DNA from: Myxococcales bacterium | Lineage (GTDB): Bacteria > Myxococcota > Polyangia > Fen-1088 | Reading direction: 5' to 3' | DNA length: 13,714 nucleotides | Assembly (NCBI GenBank): GCA_003155465.1 | Contig: PMCR01000552.1 | Coordinates: forward strand, 1 to 13,714 | Shown: piece by piece, positions 9,601 through 13,714 of the stretch | Layout: each line of letters begins with the position of its first letter | Numbering within the stretch: position 1 is the first letter of the stretch | Made by a program: the position numbers and the translations under genes | Notes under the pieces: generated by a model | The model's input: the letters and a program-made list of their open reading frames with translations, nothing else | Told to the model about the DNA's origin: nothing | The model's database searches: none

Positions 9601-11421
9601 TACACCTACGCGGGCTGCGGTGCAGGCCCGCACGCGGTTTGCACGGTGGGTGGCGGCGCGCCATTCGAGTACGACGCCAACGGAAACATGACCAGCGGCA
9701 ACGGCCGGACAGTGGCGTACAACCCAGCGAACAAGCCGGTTCACATAGGGAACGACACCGGGACGGTGGACTTCATCTACGGCGCCGACGGCCACCGGGT
9801 GATGCAGTCAGTGGGAACGAACGGCAGCGAGTCAGCGCGAACGGTGTACGTTGGTCTGGGCGGGACCGGCAAGAGCATCTACGAGCGGACGACCCACGTG
9901 ACGACTGGAGAGAAGGAGCATGTCCACTTCATCTACGCGGGCGGCGCGCACGGGGGCAACGCCTTCGCCCTGCGCGTGGTTACGGAAGGCGGCCCGGGTG
10001 AACAGCCCCCGGCTGCGATGAAGTACAACCACTTCGACCACCTGGGGTCAGTGACCGCGATGAGCGACGAGACTGGGCGCGTGCTCGGTCCGACCTGGGG
10101 CGGTGCGGACGCGACGGTCTTCGGGTACGACGCCTGGGGCGCGCGACGAAACCCTGACGGCAGTTCCGCCAGCCCGTCCTCGTTCAACCTGCAAGTGGGC
10201 CACCGCGAGTTTACCAGCCACGAGACGATTCCCAACGTGGGCCTGGTGAACATGAACGGCCGGGTCTACGACCCCGAACTGGGCCGCTTCCTGACTCCAG
10301 ACCCGAATGTGCAGTTCGTGGCGGATTTGCAGAGCTACAACCGCTACAGCTACGTCTTGAACAATCCGCTGCGGTACACGGACCCGACGGGCTATGCGTG
10401 GTACAGCTTCCTTGGGAGCGGCGAATTCTGGTTCAATGTGGCGTGGGGCCTAGGCGGGGCCGCGATATGCGCTTCCGGGGGAGCTCCTGCGTGCATGATG
10501 GTTGCCATGATGTCGACGCTGTACACCTCCACGGCGATGATATCGCAGGGAGCATCCTTCGGGCAGGTCGTCAAGGCGGATCTGGTGGGCTTTGCCGCGG
10601 GATATCTCGGCGGAACAATAGGAGGCCGAATCGCAGGGGCGCTCGGGAGCAACCCGGCGTTCCAGGTGCTGGGCGGAGCCATTGCCGGCGCAGCCGCGGC
10701 GGGTATGAGCACACCGCTTCTCGGCGGGAGTCTCGGCAAGAACCTGCTACTCGGCGCGACATCAGGCGCGCTGGCGGCCGCGGTGGCGTGGAGCGTCCAG
10801 TCCTCGAACCCCGTATCACAGAGCGCAGTGGGCGAGAGCCAGGGGGGCGGGGGCAGCGGGGCGGACAAGGTGGAGAAGACCGAGACAGTCGATTCCATAC
10901 TCGCGGAAGGCGGGTACGGCGGGGCGGGTCCGAGCGACGAAGAGGTGATGGCACTGGCGGCGGGCCCAGACTGGCACGACAAGGTTAGGTTTATGATGGG
11001 CTCCAACAATACGGGTGCATTTATCGGAGACCCCCTATCTGTTGACGATGTGGTCGACGTCATGGCCGCCCTGGACAACGTAGGGAATACGCAGAGTGGA
11101 GGGGCCATGTTGAGAGAGCTTACGAGTGGCTCGGACCCGTTGCTTCTTTCGAAGGTACCAGGGAACCTCACGGAGGGGTTTGGGCGAGAGATCTTCCTGG
11201 ACCCCAAAGAGCAGCTCTGCGTTCATACGGACAATCCTCGGGGATGGGATCCAAATGTGCTGGAAGCTCAGTTGGCGCACGAGGGAGGACATTTCTTGGG
11301 TGGCGAAGACAACGGGTTCGGAGGAATGAACAACACCAACCAGTATGAGAATCCAGTGAGGATGGAGTTGATGCTATATCGACGAACTCAGATGGGTTTT
11401 GCCACATGCGGTGGCCCATGA
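3196..11421 (+). CDS. RHS/Tc-type polymorphic toxin with C-terminal HEGGH metallopeptidase-like tip
   Basis: 2,741 residues counted from the TTG at 3196, the first possible start after the TGA; GAGGGG at 3185-3190 lies five bases before it. The true start is probably 703. In order: RCC1 blades 5-7 (residues 1-134); a Myxococcus-type disulfide repeat (about 137-170); more Cys-rich repeats to about 259; a small beta domain (YVAIFGYES, 260-355); SpvB (about 400-710, TVPISIPPGIAGMAPNLSL); FG-GAP/VCBS repeats (about 736-1165, D-x-[ND]-x-DG-x2-D); a TcdB-middle-like segment near 1200; YD repeats (about 1519-2200); RHS core (2275-2401, HLGSVT and GRVYDPELGRFLTPDP); a hydrophobic Gly/Ala segment (about 2412-2535); a GGGGSG linker; the tip. 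The tip has His2695-Glu2696-x2-His2699 and Glu2718 in ENPVRMEL, the pattern of gluzincin effectors such as the M91 (NleD-like) family. Inferred: the shell holds the tip, which cuts a target-cell protein. The substrate is unknown. Confidence 0.85.
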   Translation: MDGSLWCWGDNQSGQLGTGSTADSLTPAQVGSAVWTDMSGGVLHSCGVQGDGTLWCWGANDHGQVGDGTQTNRLAPVRVPGQAWGQVAAGNLHTCSRRQDGSLWCWGSNAYGEIGDGTQTQHSAPEQVVGQLCSQVPVCGNSQIEPGEECDDGNNDSGDGCTMDCRIEKCFGVVCTALDQCHDVGICDPGSGTCPNTAKPDGASCEDGNLCTLLDTCQAGTCNPGSPKQCVPLNECFAAGTCDPGTGICSDPPIDKVGCNINLRVDGVANMGGGKYVAIFGYESTARTSFHPTTNTVSIDEVLQPSPTPHPPAYLLPGPHLGAFLPSCSADQTISWAVDGQPIDVTCSPQTALTPEPVGTGSQVELPDGTIVIITPDLSPYEKTPDAPGVPEDLPTGDDFKGTIPGQLTVGPTGAAIYTVPISIPPGIAGMAPNLSLVYNSQGGDGIAGQGWELTGLSMIYRCPKTKVQDGYAQPVSMNGTSVADADGDGVCLDGKRLFPLAFGGVHTGLFKAETEDFSQITLDAAGEVFTVVTKSGETRYYGYHPGARVRLCREDANGPTPGGDLVIALWALDRVEDPWGNYYEIEYNDGTDIGNGNVDFYLRGLIATKIDYTGNPGDSTHGATPTFNSITFDYEPRNDTSQITFRSSAVRKNQRLKGISTPRGRYSLTYWTSDTWEAKGANSLLGSISYCTTDDTPACLKDLTFDWGARADVLAWQPAPDYRLPIDRWAPGMQFVDLNADGRLDLVSAAKNRPYHVYYNNGKGWEPRDDWNLPTDAALANWDVHPPALGTIFADIDGDGLPDLITDKAGTTSKPAVWLNRTRDPNAATPWERQTGDLSGDKIASLLSAHNLPPLDLTAGHYQLVDIDNDGRPEIVENQPLMDVCLNYDYHVYPFVVSVLSFQNQDGARQWTLTSHGDNPEDWLNYYHPERPMGNIGYSFAAILEDDYSMVDLNRDGLPDVVGRAWLAFNTGHLGAGDHRTMWNADPVRGPPCVIGSARPTVDVNGDGVYDSVVEATKLNGNGKIVPDPPIGSSSAISILYGTGLCWTYQMIGTNYYRYTTALDLFSWWPEGGIDPYIGELAAGRYKFADLNADGRIDVVVGHNSGGVLLLNTGETWRDAEGRDSRIPPNPGPRTYVVPTAVSPIDLYSNPDSNFMYNVDEFIDVDGDGVTDRVQVLDEEAPPELYQTVKGSWLNTYSPPTIRHFPNGFAKATEVTYAVTTTADAQRKGIYSDLADRAPGTMYMAVPLRVVESVAADNGVDDERAKTTYKYRDLRASAFGRGPQGFRQVAMTDPTGMVTTTTYAQAYPYTGMPTTVTREQKVMLDDTKWEYCDRPAPAGEPTECIEQMVLVAKTETEYCDNPAAAGDLTKCTPITGVGSGIPKASVFVYPLKVTDTSFLRGSNMAPLGSDDETITTTTEYVYDLHGNPAITTVTTESSGSGGKFKKEVANDYGAEESTERKRGKVKRTVVTTRRLAPDGDADDATTIHTTEFEYETDSTLALKKKKVEPGKELGIQLHTAYEYDRFGNLVTTTNCASDFGDCKAGEDNPVADPQDPNHPSFRTTRVSYDPIDFQPGETAPDRSLSYGDGRFPVKTTNAEGHVQYSAYSPLLGVLIQSTGPNGIHTCYDYDALGYQRSETARCVRDSEHPLKTTIDRYLVSSSTKDPPLLAKTLVLTQPPTGAASGVYADALGRTIATLARSFDGKLTYTMTEYDGVGRVAGTCKPFFRNAAKYWTTPSYDWLGRVSTVTQQLGPIDDTAKNGTSVVTTTYWGSVIQTHQTVKDEVRDRYETKNVLGKVAKVKDAAGKEVSYFYDADGSLTKTATDEVGNSVLITYDLLGRKHNTTDPDLGTWTYGYNGFGDLISQTDAKNQTTTMTYDRLGRMSTKTDPTGGTAEWVYDKGPGGRGKLTAMIGAPDSRLNGSCSVPETTQTSGKRAGRWFTYTPWGDVDEANECTDGETFSTKYQYDGLGRQSVVTYPQIGEAPGSRFATKYHYTNLGFLHYVADASDDKPYWVAKAMNAAGQVTEEYTRNGVKTIATRNASTGWLRGSSVTAQADANTLIQGLTFAYDEVGNLRGRTRSMPSEMADSTETFGYDQLDRLITAQVKIPSTAYDVTEETYAYDGIGNLTEKGGKTYTYAGCGAGPHAVCTVGGGAPFEYDANGNMTSGNGRTVAYNPANKPVHIGNDTGTVDFIYGADGHRVMQSVGTNGSESARTVYVGLGGTGKSIYERTTHVTTGEKEHVHFIYAGGAHGGNAFALRVVTEGGPGEQPPAAMKYNHFDHLGSVTAMSDETGRVLGPTWGGADATVFGYDAWGARRNPDGSSASPSSFNLQVGHREFTSHETIPNVGLVNMNGRVYDPELGRFLTPDPNVQFVADLQSYNRYSYVLNNPLRYTDPTGYAWYSFLGSGEFWFNVAWGLGGAAICASGGAPACMMVAMMSTLYTSTAMISQGASFGQVVKADLVGFAAGYLGGTIGGRIAGALGSNPAFQVLGGAIAGAAAAGMSTPLLGGSLGKNLLLGATSGALAAAVAWSVQSSNPVSQSAVGESQGGGGSGADKVEKTETVDSILAEGGYGGAGPSDEEVMALAAGPDWHDKVRFMMGSNNTGAFIGDPLSVDDVVDVMAALDNVGNTQSGGAMLRELTSGSDPLLLSKVPGNLTEGFGREIFLDPKEQLCVHTDNPRGWDPNVLEAQLAHEGGHFLGGEDNGFGGMNNTNQYENPVRMELMLYRRTQMGFATCGGP
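10429..10800 (+). other. hydrophobic Gly/Ala-rich segment between RHS core and toxin tip
   Basis: Residues about 2412-2535 of the toxin (numbered from 3196) contain four hydrophobic stretches rich in Gly and Ala, coded at about 10429-10545, 10585-10650, 10660-10710 and 10741-10797. Several have glycine-zipper spacing (GYLGGTIGGRIAG, GGAIAGAAAAG). Comparable segments in other RHS and contact-dependent toxins are thought to help the tip enter or cross a membrane; this role is inferred here. Confidence 0.6.
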
Positions 11422-11963
11422 CTGGCGTGGGCTTCCGGGGCCGTCTTGTAGGTCTGGTGGTGTGGCTAGCCGTGGCCGCGTTGGGCACGATCGGCACCGG
11501 CTCCCAGGTTCGTGGGGCCGCTGCGAGAGAACCGAAGGCATCCACTAAATCAGCCAAGTCTGAGGGGGCTGCAGTTCCGCTCGTGCTTTCGGGCTTTGCC
11601 GATGGTTTTCGCAACTGCTCCAGGTCTCAGCCGGGTAGCACAGGATTCTGGGAAGTCCCAGCGACTGAAGTCGCGCGCATTGATGCGGCACTGCTTCGCC
11701 ATCTCCGATCGACCGGGTTGGTGAAGAGGCTGCCCTATCCTCTGGCCGATTACGTGCGACAGTATCTCGGCCTGTTGCGCAATGAAAAGCGAATTGTGTA
11801 CGTCAACGCCTTTAGCGTGGGGAAGGAGTCGGTGTTAGGCAGACTCGCTGAGACTGCGAGAGCGAAGTTTTTGAGAGTCTGTGACGGTGGTGGAGCGGCC
11901 TGGGGGATCGAATACGACACTGAAAACAAGGCTTTTGCGGCATTCGAAACCAACCTCAACTGA
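11418..11963 (+). CDS. exported protein, candidate immunity partner of the RHS tip
   Basis: The protein has 181 residues if it starts at ATG 11418, which overlaps the toxin stop as ATGA and implies coupled translation. An in-frame ATG at 11406 would add four residues. GGTGG at 11410-11414 is a weak ribosome binding site. Residues 1 to about 36 form a signal peptide (an Arg-containing start, then LVGLVVWLAVAALGTIG, then an Ala-rich VRGAAA site). The mature part has a Lys/Ser/Ala linker, a DYVRQYLGLLRNEKRIVYVNAF segment split here as YVRQYLGLL and RIVYVNAF, and a C-terminal CDGGGAAWGIEYD motif. This pattern recurs in small secreted proteins of unknown function, but I cannot name the family. Its position after a toxin tip is the usual place for an immunity gene. 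Export would put it in the periplasm or outer membrane space, so it would meet the toxin there. That role is inferred from context only. Confidence 0.75.
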   Translation: MTGVGFRGRLVGLVVWLAVAALGTIGTGSQVRGAAAREPKASTKSAKSEGAAVPLVLSGFADGFRNCSRSQPGSTGFWEVPATEVARIDAALLRHLRSTGLVKRLPYPLADYVRQYLGLLRNEKRIVYVNAFSVGKESVLGRLAETARAKFLRVCDGGGAAWGIEYDTENKAFAAFETNLN

Positions 11964-11994
11964 GCGCGCATAGGTCCCACGGGGGGAGGGCGTG

Positions 11995-12012
11995 AGACTG
12001 ACCATTCAGTCT
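11995..12012. terminator. perfect inverted repeat between convergent genes, possible terminator
   Basis: AGACTGA (11995-12001), a four-base loop and TCAGTCT (12006-12012) form a 7-bp perfect stem. It sits between the ends of two convergent genes and overlaps the stop codon of the minus-strand gene. No T-run follows on either strand and only three of the seven pairs are G-C, so it may be a weak bidirectional terminator or an unrelated dyad. Confidence 0.35.
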
Positions 12013-12424
12013 ACTTCGCCTTTTGCTGGGAGCCGTGGGCCTGTTTGACGGCTAGGGCCTGGAGCTCGGCGCGGGCGATGATGGCATCGAGGAGGTAGCG
12101 GACGGCCTGCTGGTCGTCGTCAGGAAGCTGCGAAACGCGCTCGAATTTTTGCAGGAGGTCGCCTTTGATGAATTCAGCGGCGGCGCCTGCGCCACCACGG
12201 TCGAAGACCAGCTCGTCGGTGGAGACGCGGAAGATGGTGGCGAGCTTGCGCAGGACCTCGAGCGGAGGTTGGCTCATGCCGTGCTCGTAGCGATGGATTT
12301 GGGCAACTCCCATGTCCAGCTCTTTGGCCAGGCGTTGTTGTGACCAGCCACGCTCAGAGCGCAGGGTCCTCAGGCGTTTGCCGAAGGCGGCAGCGACAAC
12401 TGACATGATGATTTCTTGTACCAC
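12011..12424 (-). CDS. XRE-family helix-turn-helix transcriptional regulator
   Basis: The protein has 137 residues. The GTG at 12424-12422 is preferred because AGGAG lies seven bases upstream on the minus strand; the ATG at 12406 is in frame but has no clear ribosome binding site. Residues about 14-75 form an HTH_3-type domain: FGKRLRTLRSERGWSQQRLA, then a recognition-helix region (MGVAQIHRYEHG), then PPLEVLRKLATIF and STDELVF, all typical of Cro/C1-type repressors. The C-terminal part (KGDLLQKFERVSQLPDDDQQ onwards) is helical and charged, as in the common XRE family whose C-terminus probably mediates dimerisation. It is divergent from the small ORF and the primase, and the intervening DNA carries three regularly spaced half-sites. 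The simplest reading is a repressor that controls itself and the primase operon. It ends 47 bases from the convergent candidate immunity gene. Confidence 0.92.
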   Translation of the reverse strand: MVQEIIMSVVAAAFGKRLRTLRSERGWSQQRLAKELDMGVAQIHRYEHGMSQPPLEVLRKLATIFRVSTDELVFDRGGAGAAAEFIKGDLLQKFERVSQLPDDDQQAVRYLLDAIIARAELQALAVKQAHGSQQKAK

Positions 12425-12472
12425 GGGTTTTCTCCTGGGCCGGATGCGGGGTGCCTTTTGTGATTGACCAAG

Positions 12473-12499
12473 GCTATCAGAAGTGATAGCAGTCTATCA
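12473..12499. promoter_or_regulatory. probable operator: three CTATCA/TGATAG half-sites at exact 10-bp spacing
   Basis: GCTATCA (12473-12479) and TGATAGC (12484-12490) form a perfect 18-bp palindrome with a four-base centre. A third half-site, CTATCA (12494-12499), pairs with the middle TGATAG in the same way, also across four bases. The half-sites start at 12474, 12484 and 12494, one helical turn apart, in alternating orientation. It lies between the XRE gene and the divergent small ORF, whose ATG begins on the last base of the third half-site. The regulator is inferred to be the adjacent XRE protein. Confidence 0.7.
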
Positions 12500-12705
12500 T
12501 GAATCGAAAGGCGCTGGGAATGCGTGCAATCGGTCTTGACAGGGTTGGCGGTCGGCCTGGCGAGCTCGCCGCGAACCTCTCCGCAGCCGGACTTGAGTTG
12601 TGGCAGGCCCCAGAGGGTTTCTGGGCGATCCGGGTGAAGCCAGCGGTCACGTCCATGTCACCAGCACGGCCCGCGCGGAAGCGGCGGCTGGAAGGAAGGG
12701 CGTGA
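12499..12705 (+). CDS. small hypothetical protein upstream of the primase
   Basis: The protein has 68 residues if it starts at the ATG at 12499, which begins on the last base of the third operator half-site and has no ribosome binding site, so it would need leaderless or nearly leaderless translation. An in-frame ATG at 12520 has AAAGG at 12507-12511 eight bases before it and gives 61 residues. The stop TGA (12703-12705) overlaps the primase ATG by one base, which implies coupling. The sequence is soluble and basic at its end (KRRLEGRA), with a GLELWQAPEGFWAI segment that looks folded. I do not recognise a family. It is probably real because it fills the space and is coupled, but codon-level proof is lacking. 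Confidence 0.55.
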   Translation: MNRKALGMRAIGLDRVGGRPGELAANLSAAGLELWQAPEGFWAIRVKPAVTSMSPARPARKRRLEGRA

Positions 12706-13714
12706 TGGCTCGCGTGGCAGAAGCGGAGCTTGAACGGCTGAAGGCCGAGGTGTCCATCCAGCGGCTGGCCGAGGCGCGAGGGGTGGTGCTGAAGAAGCAC
12801 GGGGCGGATCTGATAGGGCTGTGTCCCTTTCACGACGACAAGAAGCCATCGCTGGTCGTCAGTCCGGCGAAGAATCTCTGGCACTGCTTGGGGGCGTGTC
12901 AGGCGGGCGGGTCGGTGATCGACTGGGTGATGAAGGCTGAGGGCGTTTCGTTTCGGCACGCGGTGGAGCTGCTGCGGGCGGATCTGCCACTGACGGCGCC
13001 GTCGACCGCGGTGGTGAAGGAATCGTCGGTGCGCAAGCTGGCGGCTCCTGTGCAGGCGGACGCGGATGACCACGAGCTGCTGGCGCAGGTGGTGGGCTAC
13101 TATAACCAGACGCTGAAGCACAGCCCCGAGGCGCTCTTCTATCTGTCGAACCGCGGGCTGAAATCCTCAGAGATGATCGACCATTTCAAGCTGGGCTTCG
13201 CCAATCGGACGCTGGGGCTACGCTTGCCGATGAAACAGTGGAAATCGGGCAGCGAGATCCGCGGACGGCTGCAAAAGCTGGGTGTGTTGCGCACGACCGG
13301 GCACGAGCACCTGAACGGCTCGGTGGTGATTCCGATCTTCGACGAGGAAGGGCACGTGGCTGGGATGTACGGCCGAAAGATCACGGCAGGGCTGCGACCC
13401 GGGACGCCGGTGCACCTGTACTTGCCCGGCCCACACCGCGGGATTTTCAACTGGGAGGCATTGCGGATTTCGAAGTCCATCATCTTGTGTGAGGCGCTGA
13501 TCGATGCTTTGACCTTCTGGTGCCAGGGCTTCCGCAACGTGACTGCGATGTACGGGGCGGAAAGCCCGGTGGCAGAGCACCTGGCGGCGTTCAAGAAGTA
13601 CGGGACCGAGCAGGTGCTGATTGCTTTCGACCGCGACGGGGCTGGCGATCTGGCGGCGGAGAAGGTGGCCAAGCAGCTCATCGACGCTGGGATCTCGTGC
13701 TACCGGGTGCAATT
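12705..13714 (+). CDS. CHC2 zinc-finger / TOPRIM primase (C-terminus off the right edge)
   Basis: There are 336 complete codons from the ATG at 12705 to the window edge. The start overlaps the stop of the small ORF (TGATG) and has AAGGG at 12696-12700. The N-terminus is a DnaG-type CHC2 zinc finger: Cys40-Pro-Phe-His43, then 17 residues, Cys61 and Cys65, followed by GGSVIDWVM. The final pair is Cx3C, where DnaG usually has Cx2C. After a linker, the catalytic core has the TOPRIM glutamate Glu263 (IILCEALIDALTF) and the Asp-x-Asp motif Asp309/Asp311 (VLIAFDRDGAGD), the residues used for metal binding and RNA primer synthesis. A short FNWEALRIS segment precedes TOPRIM. It is unlike a chromosomal DnaG in its context (no rpoD or rpsU neighbours seen) and more like primases of mobile or phage-like elements. 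Its partners lie beyond the window. Confidence 0.9.
   Translation, partial: MARVAEAELERLKAEVSIQRLAEARGVVLKKHGADLIGLCPFHDDKKPSLVVSPAKNLWHCLGACQAGGSVIDWVMKAEGVSFRHAVELLRADLPLTAPSTAVVKESSVRKLAAPVQADADDHELLAQVVGYYNQTLKHSPEALFYLSNRGLKSSEMIDHFKLGFANRTLGLRLPMKQWKSGSEIRGRLQKLGVLRTTGHEHLNGSVVIPIFDEEGHVAGMYGRKITAGLRPGTPVHLYLPGPHRGIFNWEALRISKSIILCEALIDALTFWCQGFRNVTAMYGAESPVAEHLAAFKKYGTEQVLIAFDRDGAGDLAAEKVAKQLIDAGISCYRVQ

Noticed and set aside
12477..13121. Minus-strand frame of 214 codons opposite the primase
   Set aside because: It is antisense to the zinc finger of the primase, which has clear motifs, and its own sequence is Arg/His-rich with no domain.
1..13714. tRNA, rRNA, riboswitch or insertion sequence
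   Set aside because: I saw no cloverleaf, ribosomal or aptamer pattern, no transposase and no terminal inverted repeats with target duplications anywhere in the window.

Overview
The window reads as an accessory locus of a GC-rich, predatory or social deltaproteobacterium, most likely a myxobacterium (Myxococcota). The reasons are the Cys-rich CDDGN-type repeats, the Myxococcus-type disulfide repeat (ECDDGNN...DGC...C), RCC1 propeller repeats on a large exported protein, and high GC. The assignment is inferred from protein style only; no rRNA or tRNA gene is visible.

Layout. 1-512 (minus): the N-terminal part of an exported Cys-rich protein that runs off the left edge. 513-702: a divergent intergenic region with a 15-bp tandem repeat. 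703-11421 (plus): one giant gene of about 3,572 codons, split by an in-frame TGA at 3184-3186. Its parts are a lipoprotein signal, a beta-rich domain, Cys-rich repeats, a seven-blade RCC1 propeller (the TGA falls between blades 4 and 5, exactly where the six other blades have Cys), a further Cys-rich segment, a SpvB domain, FG-GAP/VCBS repeats, a TcdB-middle-like segment, YD repeats, the RHS core, a hydrophobic Gly/Ala-rich segment and a C-terminal HEGGH metallopeptidase-like toxin tip. 11418-11963 (plus): an exported protein whose ATG overlaps the toxin stop (ATGA), in the place expected for an immunity gene. 12011-12424 (minus): an XRE-family repressor. 12473-12499: three CTATCA/TGATAG half-sites spaced exactly 10 bp apart, a probable operator. 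12499-12705 (plus): a small protein. 12705-13714 (plus): a CHC2 zinc-finger/TOPRIM primase that runs off the right edge.

How the genes work together. The giant protein resembles a Tc/RHS polymorphic toxin: the SpvB-TcdB-RHS part would form a shell that encloses the C-terminal tip, and the tip would be the active cargo. GC falls across the tip and the downstream gene, as expected if the tip-immunity cassette is exchanged as a unit. The XRE-operator-small ORF-primase block looks like the control and replication end of a separate mobile or phage-like element.

The observations most worth following are the TGA at a conserved Cys position in the propeller, the metallopeptidase tip paired with an exported partner, and the regularly spaced operator.
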